A stretch of 64,000 nucleotides of DNA. It comes from Ifrita kowaldi. Lineage: Eukaryota; Chordata; Aves; Passeriformes; Cinclosomatidae. Location: assembly GCA_013398055.1 (NCBI GenBank), contig VZRS01000253.1, forward strand, positions 124,001 through 188,000. Direction: 5' to 3'. Position numbers and translations under genes: made by a program. The notes under the pieces are model-generated. The model searched no databases and was not told the DNA's origin. It saw only the letters and a list, made by a program, of their open reading frames with translations. Of this stretch, positions 48,137 to 62,300 are shown one piece after another; positions within the stretch are counted from its first letter, which is position 1, and the number at the start of each line of letters is the position of its first letter.

Positions 48137-50834
48137 TTTTCTGCCTGAAATTCTCTTTGATCCGAAAAAGCACAGTTTGGTTTGGTTTTTTTTAATGTCT
48201 GACTTTAAGAGTTGAAGGAGTCCTAAAGCTAAGTGATGAAACAGTGCTAAGAAGTTGTGGGGCTGTTGTCACCTGGGACCAGCTGCTCCAATTCTGGTAA
48301 CCAGATAATCTGCTTATTTGACATTTCTGGGGTCTCAGTACTGTCTCTCATGATAGATCTCTTCCTCCTTCTTGAATAAAGCTCAGTAAAACATTTGACC
48401 TTTTCCAGCCTTTAGAATTTCATTGTGTTTTTAAAAAGGAAAGCAGAGCATGGAAAAACGTCTGCTGAAAAAAGAACTCTCTCATTTGGGTAACACACTC
48501 TCATTCAGTGTAAAGAAAACAGGCTCAGAGAGGCCCACACCTGTGATTTCCAATTCACAACAGAGTGCTGTCAAAGTGACTTCATCCTTTAATGTTCAGG
48601 GCACCTCCCAAGGAAGACACTAAACTAGAAGGGACCATCAGGGATCAGCTGGCAGATCATTATCTCATCTGGAAACTGAAGTTCCTTGTCCAGTTTCTAT
48701 CGAGAGTGACAATGAATTCAGAAGTTTTCACCCTAGACCCTTCACAAAACCTGCTGTGCAGCTCAGCATAAATTTCAGTCACTAATCAAGGGGCACAAAA
48801 GTATTGAAAGGAAAGTTGAGATCACAACAGAAAAGCCAAGGAAGAACTGGTGAGGGGAAGTGGGGGAGGAAGAATTGTTGGAGCAGGATGTGCCGCAGGG
48901 TGGGGGTTGAGGTGTGTTTAGCAGAGCCCTGTATGCATGGAACCTGCACTGTGCTTGCCTTTAGTCTGCAGTAGCTGTCGAGCTGTCTCTCACTTTTTAC
49001 GAATTTTTAGAATTCACTAAGCCCAGAGAGATAAAAGTGGTGAATTAAAAAGCAGCTCTCTTTGTTTGGTTTTAAGGCAGGATATAAAACACAGGTCTTG
49101 CTGGAACTTCATGCCTCTTGCTGCTTGGGAGGCAGCCACATTAGTCTCAGTGCCTTTCTGATATCTGCTATCAAACTAATTACCTGTCTAACGGGAACTG
49201 AAATAGATTTCCATTCTCTTGATGTGTAGGAAGACAAGGAAGCGTGTGCAGCTTGGAGGAGGGCGTGGGGACTACATCAGATGGGAGAGTCCTAGAAAAT
49301 GGCCCTAAACGCAAGAACCTTTAGGGGCAGCATGGGAGGCCTGAACCCAAAATAGACACCTGATAGTTCTGCTGGTTTGGCAGCAATTAAAGACCCAAGA
49401 GTAGGATCTGAAGTTCTGCTTGAGTTCTTAAGTATCACGCTGCCTGAATGCAAGAATTTGTTCAAGGACCATCTTTAGCGTTAATCCTGTAGTTAGATAC
49501 ATGACTGAAAAATTCCTTAGATGCTAATGCTCTTACAGTAGGATACTTCTGGAAACAGGAGTTATATCAATAAAGTGGATCATTATTGCAATTAATTTCA
49601 CTGAAATACAATTGAAACAGAATGCAACATCAAATCCCCATCTGCTCACCACAAACAGCTAAGCCAGTCCTAAAAAAACCCCTAAAAATAAATACCTACT
49701 TATAGGCTGAGGCAGATTTTATTACAAAGAGCATGAAGGGGAGGTGTGGGAAAAAAGAGAGTAGAACATACTCTTGAAATGCCATGAGCTTCTCTCTCCA
49801 TACCAGCTTGTTAGCCAAAGCATTTTCTTGAGATAAGAAGGACTATTTTCTATTTTGTTGCTTCACGATTAAGTGGAACAAGTGCCTTTGCCCGCATTGG
49901 TTAATTAGAAATACCCTCTACATAGATGTATCTTTTTCCAGTCCCTTGCTTCTTAGCAAATAAATATCTATTTTGGCTTCCTGCACTGACCCGTTAATTG
50001 AACTAATATGGGTTTTGTTGCTCTTCTTTGTTTTTAAATAAGCAATTTTGTACTTGCAAATTTTAATTTCCCACATGGCAAAACACTTCTGAATATTGCC
50101 AAATCCCAAGCACTACGGCTAGAGAAAGTCGATCTCTGCTTTCCCACACCCAATTAAAAAAAAAAAAGAAATCATCGAGTATCCCTGCTGACCAGCCCTT
50201 TGCTGTGCCATTCTGTTGGTTTCATGTGAGAGATCATGTTGATGTGCTATGCTGAGCCTGTCACTAATTCCACTATTAAAGTTATAGAGACCTGAGATTA
50301 GGAACCTGTTACCTACATAAAGCCCAGCTAGTTTCTTTTCTCCCTCTCCTCCCCAGAAAATAGAGAAGAATCTTATTATTTGTACATAGGCTATTTTATT
50401 CCAGGCTTGCAGAATTCTACCCAACACTCACTGGAAGAATATTCCTTTATTGATAAGAGTATTAAGTGGGGGATTTTTGACTGTGTATTATCTGCGCCAT
50501 TATGGTGCAGAGGGAGAAATCTCTGAGACCTAAGTTGGCAATTTTTTTAATGACAGTTTTATGTGTTTATTACTCTTGTTTTTTTGCCAGGTTTGTTAGG
50601 CAGGGAGTAGGTAACAACTTGCAATCTTGTCCACTGGCATGTATACATGCATTAATGGGCCAGATGGAGCTGCAGTGATTTTAGCAGCTGAGGGTCTGGA
50701 CTATTATGTTTATACAGGTCAGGGGAGAGAGGGAATAGACAACTAATTTAATATAACTTTAGAACCACAATCTTCACTAAATTGGACATAGGATTCAAAG
50801 TGAAGAAGAAAGAGAAAATCTGGCTCCTTCTCTT
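48137..50834. other. Unique non-coding DNA
   Basis: No gene or repeat family. Short poly-A at about 50157-50167; otherwise ordinary sequence. Confidence 0.5.
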
Positions 50835-50950
50835 GGCTCCGCCACTGATCTAGTTTGTAATTGTAAGCAATTCTATTCACCCCATCTGCAACATGATTGT
50901 AATGTTTCTCACAGCCTCTGTACAGAGATCTGAAATGGAGATCCATAAAT
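50835..50950 (+). mobile_element. MIR/CORE-SINE relic
   Basis: 'ggctccgccactgatctagt' matches the MIR 'ggctctgccacttactagct'. It is followed by a decayed core ('taagcaattctattc'), 'accccatctgcaacatgatt' (MIR 'ttccccatctgtaaaatggg') and 'ctctgtacagagatctgaaa' (MIR 'tttgtaaagcgctttgaga'). All four landmarks are in the correct order and spacing. Confidence 0.6.
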
Positions 50951-53900
50951 GATTTCTCAAATTTATCTGAAATTTATTTTCCTAAAACTTCCATGTGCTT
51001 CTTTATCATATTTGACAGCGTGCTTATTTTTTTCCTCGGGTAATCTTGCCTGTAATAATTGACAGATTTTAAGATCTCTTTAAGGTATGTATTGCAAAAT
51101 TTTGCCTGCACTGTGCCTTATATTTTAAACAAAAGATTTATTACATTTCCTTATTTTTCCCTTGAAATTATAAACACTTCTGAATAGAAATTTATTACTG
51201 GAGAATTTCACCAGCTATTTGCTAGAGTAACAGATGCAGAGAGCTGTATTAAACCTGTATGGTTTGTGGCATGTTGCCAAACTTTTTGTGCTGAAACACA
51301 AACTAATTTGAGGCTTACATGTAATTTGTTATCAAACAGTATCGATAAACTGTAGTTAGTTTCTACACACATAGAATATAGTGATGTGTCCAAACCAAAG
51401 CAAACCAGCATCAACTATTTCTTTTAAAATTGTTAGCAATATTCTGTGTCTTTGTGTCTCCTGGATCACAGTTTGAACCCTACTACTCAATACATATTGC
51501 CCCAGTCATCCACATTCACAGGTTTCCAAAATCTCTTACCTTTCCCTTATTCCTACTTTCAACAAATCAATACAACTTTATCCAAAACTTGTCCTTGCTT
51601 CTGTCCCCTGTCTCTGATCCTCCTAACATTGAGGAGGTAGAAGGAGAGGGAGTGAAAGAGAGGCATGGCTCTTCTGTAATATGAATTGCAGCCACTAAGC
51701 CTATGACAAATTTGAAGTAGCCTGAAATAATTTGTGCTCATTGCATGAAAAACTGATTATCTTGATGACAATTTTCTGAATGTGTATGTTGATTTAACTC
51801 AAAGACTGCTGTTTCCAAGAAGGGAAAGGTAATACAGCAGATGAGCTGACGTAACATCAAATCCTAAAGGATTATGCAAGGAGCGTTAGGCTCGGTTCTG
51901 GCTGACCCCAACTCATTCCAGTCCTACTGAACTTCTTTAAGAATAGTAAAATCTTTAGCACTGGAAGATCCATCACAGCAAAATCAAAATGCAGATCATC
52001 AAAAAGCAGAAGACAATTTTCTTGATAAAAGGAACAGACTCCAGAATCTGCCAGAAAACAGACCTTTTTAAGTCCCCTTTATAAGACATGTGATTTCAGG
52101 CTAGACAGATACAGCCCAAGAATTACATGTATAAATGCACAGTATTTTTGCCTGTAGAGGACATGACATCACTAGGAACAGAAGGAAGTCCTGAAACCCC
52201 ACAGGTTTTCCAAATAATCATTACTAATACGAAGGACACTATAAGACCAGGGACTGGTTTAATATGGGTAAAATCAGCGGCTCTGTCAGTTAGAGAAATA
52301 CATGAAATTTGAGACCAAACAAGTGCCAGAGACATCAGAAACAAAAGAGAAGCAAAACAGAAACACCTTTGAAGCTGGCCAGTCATTTTCAGACAGTTTT
52401 TCAGCCTCTGGAACAGCGGTCTTCCGCCTTAAAATGCTGTGCTAAGCCAGGGAAGCCCAATGCCTTTTGTATGAAATGTCGATAGCAAAATTACAGTGGA
52501 ACACGTATATGAAGAACAATGCCAAGTTACAGGGCCAGATTTTTGGAAGCAAAGGCCAACAGCAGTATGGACAGCAACAGGAGCAAGACTTTACCTGTGT
52601 CTGTAATGAGCTCATTTTGCCTTTATGTGCAAACTCCCATACGCATTAGTATATACACACTTTTGACTGTAATGGCCATTATAGTATCTCTTCATCTGTG
52701 ATGCATTGTTCAGATACTTTTCTCAAAAGCAACCTTCATTAAGCTCATTTGTCTGAAATAGCCAGAATACTGAACAGCTGCAAGATCCCACACATTTGTC
52801 AAAGCTCATAGAAAAATATGAATGTCTTAACATCGTGTTATTTGAGAATTGATATGTTATTACACTGTCTTTAAGGCTTTATTATAATGCATGTGCTCAA
52901 GAAAGGAGAGTTAAAACTAAATAGTCATTCTTAATTTGGGGATTTCATTTAAGCTAAGCTGTAAAACACTAAGATGGGCAAATGCTGCCATTTCAGTCAG
53001 TGATCATTTAGGTGGATGTAATTTATATACTTGTGTTTCTATGTGCATGAATGGTGGGTGACATGAGCTCTGTAGCAGGAAAACAAGAACAAATCCTGAT
53101 AAAGCTATAAGTTTCAAAACAACAACAAACCCACTAAGGTACCCTGCTTTATTTTTTATCCTCTTGATTCTTTTCTGGCTGCCTTCTTTGACTCTGCGTT
53201 GTGCAAACTGCATTCATTCTGTGTTTTTATCAGATGCCAGATACATTATATTGCCACTTAAAACTGTTTCCTGACCAAGTTAAAGCAACACATCAGCCCA
53301 AAATGGAGTTTCAGCAAAAAATCTCATACAAACAAGTTATTCTGACCTACAAAGGTGCCCTTGAAACTGCTAAACTTCTAGTTCTTGATACTACGCCATT
53401 CAGACCTACACCCTGGAAAACTGAGGTGGGTTTTCTCATATTGCTGTCAAACTGTGTGGCAGAAAATATGACATGGAAAAGTCTTCCACAGATCCGATGG
53501 TCCTAATAACCACGGAATTTGCCATTCTCCTTGCATTTCTGTTAGTACAGTTAGGGAGAAACAGATTCAGTTCACACCTCCCTTCTGAATCTTCAATGTT
53601 TATTTTGATTCTTTATGTTAATAAATAAATAAAATCCAGAGCCTTAGCTGCGGTATAAAACAGCACAATTCACTGCTGGGGCATAGAATTGATATACTAG
53701 ATATTTCTCATTTATTAGCTTCATTCCTTTGCCTAGTCTCCTGCAGTAATGTTATTATTTCCCATGAGGGTCACATAAGATTTTTTCCTCTTGCTTGCTT
53801 TGTACGTGTCTTTCTGCGTGTGCTTATTTATTTAATAGGCATTTTCCCCCTTTATCTGCTACTTATTTAAAGCTTTCACTGTACCCATTTGATCTGAATA

Positions 53901-56900
53901 CATTGGCTACGTACGGCCTGTGCAACCAGGTCTGCTCTTAATGGTGTATTTACACCAGGTTTTCACACAATACCAAAGAGATCCATAACCAAAGTGATTT
54001 AGAAGATGATTTCAATGTTCCTTTCCCCAGAACTGCTCTCCCTTTCTCAACAAGTAGAAAATGGCACTGAAGGGAAAGGATTTGCTTGCAACTCTGCTGT
54101 AAAAGCACTTTTCTCTCCTTCAAAGCAATCTCCCTGAGGAGCAAAAATTAAATCAGGTTCTCAGAACAGGTACTTATTTTAAGAATAGGCCTTTCTGGCT
54201 CCTGTCAGAAACATGGTGCTAGTTCACAGACTGCCTTTAAGATGTACAGCTCCCTCCCTCATCTGGTCTGCTCAGCAGACACAGACACCCTGTGAGTAAC
54301 AACAGCCCTTCTCTCTCCTGGCTCTGGCCTGGAGTGCAATGGGGCAAGTTAAGCATGGCCAAATTCCAGCCATCCCACCTCCCTGCTCTCACTGTGGGGG
54401 AGTGGCACACAGCCCCAATGCACAACTTGACCAAAACTGTGATGCCACCAGTCCCTTCAAATCTGGCACTGAGAAACAATTGTGGTGAGAGGAAACCACT
54501 GGCAAATCTGGCAAAGTGCTGAGGGGTAGCATTTCAAAGGGACCAAGTCAAGACTCCAGTGTTCTCTCTATTAGCAAAACTTTATCACCACCTGCCCCGT
54601 GCCACACCCTTGTCACGTGAGTGCAATGGACAACACTGAAATTATTAAAGGTTTCATTTACCTTTGTTTGACATAATGGCTGTGGGGAACAAATGAGTTT
54701 ATAGTTTTTTACAGAACTGAAACATCCTAACACAGTTCTCTAAACTGGCTTATGAAAGTGGTGAAGGCCTCTAAGACTCTGTGAACTTGACTACCACAGC
54801 AAAACACCTGCCTAGATATCACTCTGCCTTACATGGCTGAAGACTCAGGTTTTGACAGGACTTAAAGAAGTGCTGTCTGGAAAGCTTTTAAAGCAGAATC
54901 TTTGCTCCAACCATGTTGAAAAGGTCAAGTGCTTTTTCTTTACCTCCTTGCCTTTCAGAGGCACTCAGGTCTAAACCACAGAGAACTCCATTTTAAGTTT
55001 CTACTTGCCTCATTTAGTAACATCACGCCTTTTGTCAACGCAGGAAATTTTTCGCTTTTCAATAATGGAGGAAGACTTAAATACAAAAGCTAATCTCAGC
55101 CCTGAATACAACCAAGATATTCTCAAGGGAGTCTTCTATCCCTTTTAATCTAGGAGAAGAAATGAAAACAGCAAGCATAGCAGCCTAACAGAATTTAACA
55201 GAAATAACCAGTCTAAATAACATTTTGCCCTGTTTCCTACTTCACAGAAAACAGCCAGTCAGTCAAAAACAACATTTCATGCTTACAGACAATCCCAGCA
55301 AGATCTCCAAACTCACCCCCTCCTCCAATGAGAACCACAAGCCAAAGTTGACTCCTCTAGGAAGAGCAGGCTGTTGTTCATCCCATCGCAGTCGGAAACA
55401 GCAGCACACCTGCCCACAGCAGCTGCTACCCACTCCCCACTGCTGTCCTCAGCACGTGGCAAACAAGGCTGGCTTCTTCTGGTTGCACTCTTCAAACTGT
55501 TGAATAGCCAGGCACTGTCTTCCCAGCTCACAGGTTGGGAGGAAGAGAAGTGCTTAGATCATGGAAAATGTATGGGCACCCAGGTCCTACTTAGGTGCCT
55601 GATATCCATCAGCTTCACCCAGTACATTTTCAGGTTGTAGGAATCTAGAGAGCCTTCTTCTGAGGGACCTTGTCAGTAACTGTCAATATAGTCTGAAAGT
55701 AAAATGAAGCTCACTTCTGAGAGTCACCTCTGGCAACTTTTTCCCACTCCAGGTTTGAACAAGCCATCTGCAGGAAAATCTTAGCAGTCTATTATCAGTC
55801 TCCTGACGCACATAGTTCTTTAACTGATGCTTCTACCAACACGTTATATTATAGGTTTTACATATCTGTAAGTCCTTTAGAAATAATAGAAAGAAAGGAC
55901 AAGTTAGACCCATTTTGCCAGGCCTGTAGGAAAAGATTTCCATCACTGCAATTCCTGTAATAAATTTTGTTTTCTGCAAGAGCACTGCTATTGAACACTA
56001 TTTTTCAGTGTGGCCAGGGGCCTTCACTAATTACAAAGCTGCTCTTCAAAGCTCTTCCTTTACACCCCTAGGAAGAGATTATCAGAGATTCATGGAGAGA
56101 AGAAGAACCCCATGTATCCCCACTGTTTACTTAGCTCTTCACCAACCATTCATATGTCAAACTTTGTACATGACGTGCCAGATAACAGAGGCAAGCCAGA
56201 AGGGAAGAGCACACATAGCAGTTGCTAGAATGTTGTATTCTATTTCCTTTAGCCAAAAACCTCATGACGCAGCTGTATGGTGCATTAGAGAGAGCTTTAC
56301 ACAAACACCCTTTCTTGCAGAAGGGGTTTCTTTGAGCCTATCTAAGGTTCACATTGCAGACCAGATCAAAAGATGTTTTCCTCCATTTTAATAGAGAAAT
56401 CCGAGAGAGATTGTATCAGGAAAGAAAGAGAGAAAAAGAAAGACGGAGAGGTTACTTGGCAATTAGGCAATCTTGATTATTTCCTTCTTGTCTTGCTAAA
56501 TCTTTCAGCTGGCTATTGGGTGGAAATGATTTTCTATTCTATTTGACACTGGCTTCACAGCTAATTTGGTTTCCATCTATCTACCTAATCCATTTTATCT
56601 ATCAGTTCTAATTCAGTCCTATCTCTGCTTTTATTTGCGTGCTTCCCATAAGCGTAAACAACGAGTATATTTTCTTCTTATAGGAGGAAAAATAAGCTTG
56701 TTTTTTCAGGTGAAAGGCATAAAAGCAAGAGCAAGGTGCTTTTACTTTACACTTTCATTCCCATAGGGAGGTCACACAAGGATGTAGGTTCCCTCCCTGA
56801 CGGGGCAAGGATTTAGTACCCTTTTCTTCATCCACCAGAGAACTCCAGTGTACAGATCCAAGTCACTGGGAATGCTGTGTCATCTGTGTCACTCTACCTG

Positions 56901-58704
56901 ATCAAGCATATAATGCAGCTACCCACAGAAGTGGTACAGCCTCACAGAGAAGCTAGCAGCTCTCCAAGGAATCTGAACATCAGATCAAAGCCTTTGAAAT
57001 GGGCCATGCATCCAAGGGACAGATGGAGAAGACAGTGGCAGATAATGGCAATGCGTCCCTCGGTAGCTGTTTCCCTGAGCAGGTCTGCTGCCAAGCTCTC
57101 AACCAATGGGCTCTTCTTCAGTTGTGAGGGCTCACTTCCAGACAGGGGAACTCCAGTCCCCATGGTACACTTGTGACAAAGCCATGAATCACATTACAGG
57201 CAACTCGGGCATCTGGATAAGTATTTCTCATCATCAAAGGCAGAGCATTCTTATCAACATATCCACTGGACTTCGTAGCTTTCTTCACAGAAGTCATGTT
57301 CCTACTATCCTGCCCTGTACATTAAAGGAAGCATCAAGTGTCAGGGCAGAAAAGTTTCAAGTGCTTAGTCAAAACTCTGCTGTGACTAACAGTGTGCTTT
57401 TCCATGGCCTTGGAAACCCTGTGGCTCACAATGTGCATGATAGCCAGGATCACAAGGCTCATTTTTCACATCTGCTGTTGCTGCAGCACATCTGCCATTT
57501 ACAACCAACTGTATATGAATCACTTCCTCCCTCTGGTGTAAGAAGCAACCTGAAGTCCTCAGTTTGAAAGGAGTAGAAGCACAAGGTATTACATTAAGCC
57601 TTTGATTCATAATTAAGTAAGACTTGAGACTCATCTGGGAATTTTGCCAGACAACTTTACACACTAGAACAGGAACTTTGAGAAACTCATTTATGGTGTC
57701 ACCCTGAAAACTAGAGTCATCTCCAGGATGCAGTCTCCCACAGCAGGAGCTTTTCTTCTGTAGGATGACCTCTTTCTTATAACAGTAGCTAGCCACTGCT
57801 AGAGACACTTAGACAAATCAGACCACAGAAAAAGCAAGAAGATTAAATAATTCCATCTATTGCCACATTGGCTTCAGTGCATTCCTGAGAACCCGAGGAA
57901 GGGAAATGCTGTGGCGATTCTTGCCCCATCCCTTGCTAACTTGTTTTTTGAGATGTCCTCCTTTTTTGTTCAGACCCCTAACTCCTTAAACACTCTCTCT
58001 CTCTCTGTTTTGCTGGGGCTGCTGCCTTCGTTAGAAAGATTTTCAGCTTTGATTAATTATTGAGTCTGTACTGCTGAGGGCTTTCTATTCTCCAGTTCTC
58101 ATTACTGATGCCTTGCAGCTTGTGTGCTTCACTGGTCCCATTGCAGGATTTGATGGATGCACCCGTGAAGTTTTCCTGCCTGCAAAGCCAGTCTTGCCTT
58201 TTGCTGATTTTGTTTGGTGGGCAGGGAATTTCGCCCTTGGCCACAGTGAGCAGTAAAGCATACGCACTGGGCAAAGTGTTATTGTTATTATTACGGTGGA
58301 AGCAGCATGAAATTCTTGCTTCTTTGCTTTCTGCATTTTTCCCCTTTAAATCGGTTTCAGAAATTCTCCCCAGCGGCCATTTTATTCTCCAAGTTGCTGC
58401 ATCTTCTTACAGAAGAATCACCAATACATTGCTCTCTCATGGGAGACCAATATTCTTTCTGGTTGTTTGCTTTAATCTGGAATGAAAAGCTATGCATAGC
58501 AAAAATATATTTGGTTTTGTTTATACTCCTTGTGCTTGGCTGCATAATCATGGCTAGGGTTGACCGAAACATTTTGCTTTGTTTTGATGAAATCAAACTC
58601 TTATCTGTGATAACTCCGACTTAAGACAAGGGTCTGATGCTCTGTGAAAGAGGTAGCCCAATGGCAGCGCAGAGCCTGTGGCAGGTCCTGTGTCACAGCT
58701 TCCA
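50951..58704. other. Unique non-coding DNA
   Basis: No mobile element recognised in nearly 8 kb. Open frames up to 153 codons (57106-57567 plus strand, 57808-57386 minus strand) overlap each other and lack recognisable domains. A purine-rich stretch is at 56400-56450 and a (CT)n run at about 57992-58005. The part 58230-58620 is AT-rich with several palindromic sites (see findings). Confidence 0.45.
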
Positions 58705-58920
58705 TGAAGCCCTGGAGGAAGAATTGTTTTACAATGAGGGTGCTAAAACACTGGAACAGGTTGCCCAGAGAGGTGGTAGATGCCTCATCCCTGGAAATGT
58801 TCAAGGTCAGGTTGGCTGGGACTCTGAGCAGCCTGATCTTGTTGCAGATGTCTCTGCCTATTGCAGGGGAGTTGAACTAGATGGTCTTTAAAGGTCCCTG
58901 CCAACCCAAACTGTTCTATG
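58705..58920 (+). mobile_element. CR1 LINE 3' end (sense)
   Basis: The plus strand carries the avian CR1 terminus: 'aacaggttgcccagagaggt', 'ggtagatgcctcatccctgg', 'aaatgttcaaggtcaggttg' and 'gttgaactagatggtcttta', ending in 'ccaacccaaactgttctatg' at 58920. One frame reads 'KHWNRLPREVVDASSLEMFK', the canonical CR1 ORF2 C-terminus. It is strongly 5'-truncated. This is the only sense-oriented avian-type CR1 in the window and one of the least diverged. Confidence 0.95.
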
Positions 58921-59051
58921 TAATCAGACATTTATGAGGTTTTTTATTCTGTTCCAGCATTAATGTGCATCTTATACCCTGATAGCTCTGTGTTCAGGCA
59001 CCATGAAGAAAGAAGCAGTATTTAAAATCTAGTGTGTTTGAAAGCACCCAC
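58921..59051. other. Short spacer
   Basis: Nothing recognised between the CR1 terminus and the tandem repeat. Confidence 0.4.
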
Positions 59052-59300
59052 GGCCTGACACAGCCCTGGGATGGCCGGACAGGATCCTGGGAAAGGGGCT
59101 GGGATGGCTTTAGGCTCAGCTGGGACATCAGCCTGCAGGTGGGGCTCAGAATCAGTCATGATGAGGGTACCCAGGGTCAGACATAGCCCTGCGATGACTG
59201 GACAAAGCCATGGTGAGGGAGCTGGGCTGCAGCCAGGCTGGGACATCAGCTGCAGGATGCAGGTCTGGATTAACAGTGTGCATGGCCAGGCACAGCGCTG
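59052..59300. repeat. Degenerate tandem repeat, ~110-123-bp unit
   Basis: Two imperfect copies follow each other. Unit one starts 'ggcctgacacagccctggga' at 59052 and unit two 'ggtcagacatagccctgcga' at 59175. Each then has 'ctggaca/ccggaca', a 'ggagctgggctg/ggggctgggatg' piece and 'gctgggacatcag' followed by 'ctgcagg'. A third copy starts near 59284 ('ggccaggcacagcgctg') and soon fades. Spacing is 123 then 109 bases. The block is G-rich on the plus strand and looks like a decaying minisatellite or local duplication. Confidence 0.8.
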
Positions 59301-62300
59301 CCTGAAGTAGACAGGCACTCTGTGTGTGATGCAGGTCAGGCCGCAGCTGAACGGTAAAGGTTCAGTTTAAAAGCAACTCTTACAGGAAAGGAGACTTGTC
59401 CTGTAGAAGCCTCTGACAGTGTTTTCTGAGGCACTCTGTCCAAGGCCACCAAAAGAAGCGGGGCCATCCTCACCTGCACAGTCTCAAAGCTGGTTCTGAA
59501 CCCCAGCAGCCAGACCTCTGTGAGGAGGGATGCTATTGGCATCCCCTTCAATCTCATCCTGCCTCTACCTTTTGTTAGAAAGGTCCTGGAGCAACTGTCT
59601 GTGGCCAGCTTGAAAAACGCATACATCTTTCACTTTGCAGCAACAATGGGAACAAAAAAAGAACTAGATGAAAGACTAAAATAAATAGCTTTGACACAGA
59701 TAATCAGTTGGCTGTGCTTCGACATCACCTGAAGTTGTGTAACTGCGTGGGCATGATCGTAGCAAATACAAAGGACTGAAGCCCAATTTAACTACTCCTG
59801 TGGATCAAGTCACTGCTCCAAGGGCAGGAAAACACACACAGACAAGCAGTGCTGGATGACTTCTTAAACCACCGAAACTCATTAGCCCAAGCAGATGACA
59901 TACATACAGTCAGAGGTAAGAGCGGGCACTTGCATCCCCTCTCACAGACATGTAGGTATCACACATGTACATGGCCTCCTTTCTTACTACTTCCCAATTC
60001 AAGTAGTCCCCCACCATAATTACCTTGGCTGCTTTTAACCCATTCTGAACTCTGAAAAGTTTATCAGAAACATCTCTCTTGAACCTAATGTAAAGTCAGA
60101 GAGGGTGGTTAGGTTGTGCTTTGTTTCCAAGATAGAAAAGGAGTATTATTAAAACATTGCAGATGCCAAAGATCATGCTTAGATCCATCTGATACAGCAC
60201 ACCTCTACTCTCCCTCCCAGCACTTGCTGCAACTATACACGAGAAGAACAAGAAAACAAAGCCAACAGTAAATCCACGATCATTTAATAAAGGGACTGAG
60301 CTCTTTGCAATATTTGCATCAACACTATTTACTCCAAACTTTACTTGTAACTGAAAACACCAGAAACATGGGCTTGTGCTCTGCATGCTGTAAGCACAGC
60401 CTGATGCATGTGGAGAACCACATCTGCCAGAACACGTGGGGACAAGGCTCAGGAAGCAGGTCCCACACGACAGAAAAATCCCTGTCAATCAAAGCAACAG
60501 CCTTCGTTTCCTCATTTGTACCTTGCTGGGTTCGGAGCAAGGCTGACCATAAACCTGCCCCTGACACTGCCCTTTGAACAGGCTCACAGGTCTGCACACA
60601 AATGGCTCCTCTGTGCTCAAGGAGTGATTGGAGCCCTGAGGATTCCTAGCCAGAGTAAAAGGCTTGTAAATCCCCTGCCACCACCATTTCTGCACTAGAG
60701 CAGGATGACTGTGCCCTGCAACTGTGCACTGACAAGGCTCAGCATCTTTCTTTATTTTAAAAGCACATGGCAGCTTTCATCTGCAAGTCAATATTGGTGA
60801 GAAAGTCTTCTGGGATCCAAAATAAGTAGCATAGCTTTTCAGACACAGCAGCATTCTGATGGCATATTAAAAACCTATGTGAATCATAAATCCCATTTCT
60901 TTAGGAACTGAGTCCCATCAGGGCACAAGGCTGAGGGGAAAATGAGCTATTCTGCATATAGCTAGGCGATGATGATGATCTATGTAGGTAAGACACAGAC
61001 ATTCTGTTGTGAATTTTTTGTGACTGTTGCTTCTTTTTAAACAAAAATTTAAAATAATGGCTTAGGCTTCCCTGTCACACACCAGAGACAAAATGCTGCT
61101 ACTATTAATAAAGGTGCAAACAAATTTTTTGCAAGCTCTGCATAGAACTGCATTACCCCGACTGAAGAATAAAAATGAACAACAAATTTCTTACACACAG
61201 GCTAATCACATTGCTGAAGCAAAACTTGCCTCTCCTAAGGCTGCGAGCAAGCAAAAGGCTGGAGTGTGTGCATGTGTGAGCAACAGAGTGTGCGAGTATG
61301 ACAGAGACTGAGTTGCTGTGTGCTGAGCAGCAGGACAGAAGAGTAGATCTCATCCTTGGGAAAGCAAGCTACAGAAGCTTGAGGGAGTCAGACTGCTAGC
61401 ATGCAGGAGTAGGAATATTAATCCCAGAGTGCAGGCAGTGGTGGACGGCAGGTGAGCAGATGGGGAGGCAGGTTTGGAGTGCAAAGACGGCGGCTCGGAA
61501 CGAACCCTGTTTGAGCTCTGGGCAAACATAGCTCGGCAGAATAGGGGCAGCAGCACACAGGGAATCAGTCTTCAATAGCATACCCAGCTCCCTTTCAAGG
61601 TAGCAAGTTAGCCAGCATTCCTGCATGCCAACAATCTCACCCTCTTGGTCTTGCAGCTTTGTCTTCTGCACTTCTCAAAACAAAAGGTTTCCAATTTTAT
61701 GCATAAACTAGGACATCTGATCAGCTCAGAAACCTGGACTTCACCCAGTTTGAAATCTACTGGGAGCAGGACAGCCCAACTCCGAAGGTGCCTGGATGCC
61801 AAGATTCTCAAGTTGAAGTCCTTCTCCTTTCCTGTCTGAAAAACATGCTCTCTCCCCTCCTGCCTCACAGTTGGTTTGGAGAGAGTTATCTGCTTAGCTC
61901 TTGGACCCTGATCAGAAGCTGAGCTGGGGCCTAGCCTTTACCGTCTGTCCAGGTGGCCCCTTTGCAGCACGTGTCCTATATGCATCCATCAGATCCAGGT
62001 CTTTGCCAGCTTGGCTCTGGGAATGAATCACTGCACTCTCCTTATTTGAAAGGCAAGCTTGTGCCAACCACTCCACGATCCTCTAGACATGTGCTCTCCC
62101 TGGGTACCTGGTACTTTCACAGTCACCATAGCACTTGCTGAGCCCTGCCTTTGTCTGCATGAGCTCCACAGAACTCTATCCATCCTGGTTTCTGCTGCAG
62201 AATACTTCAGAGTAAAACACAGGAACAATACTTCCTTTAGTCCGCAACCTGCATTTTTAACTCCCTGTCCTGGAATCCTCCACAGTGAAGTCTCAAGGGA

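Noticed and set aside
57106..57808. 153-codon plus and 140-codon minus frames overlapping
   Set aside because: No domain in either; mutually overlapping antisense frames without other support.
59336..59626. 96-codon minus-strand frame suggestive of a retropseudogene
   Set aside because: No identifiable parent gene, no poly-A tail, no frame-disrupted continuation.
60960..61010. Repeated 'gatgatgatgat' that might be a snoRNA C box
   Set aside because: No matching D box, terminal stem or guide arrangement at the right distance; simple trinucleotide repeat.
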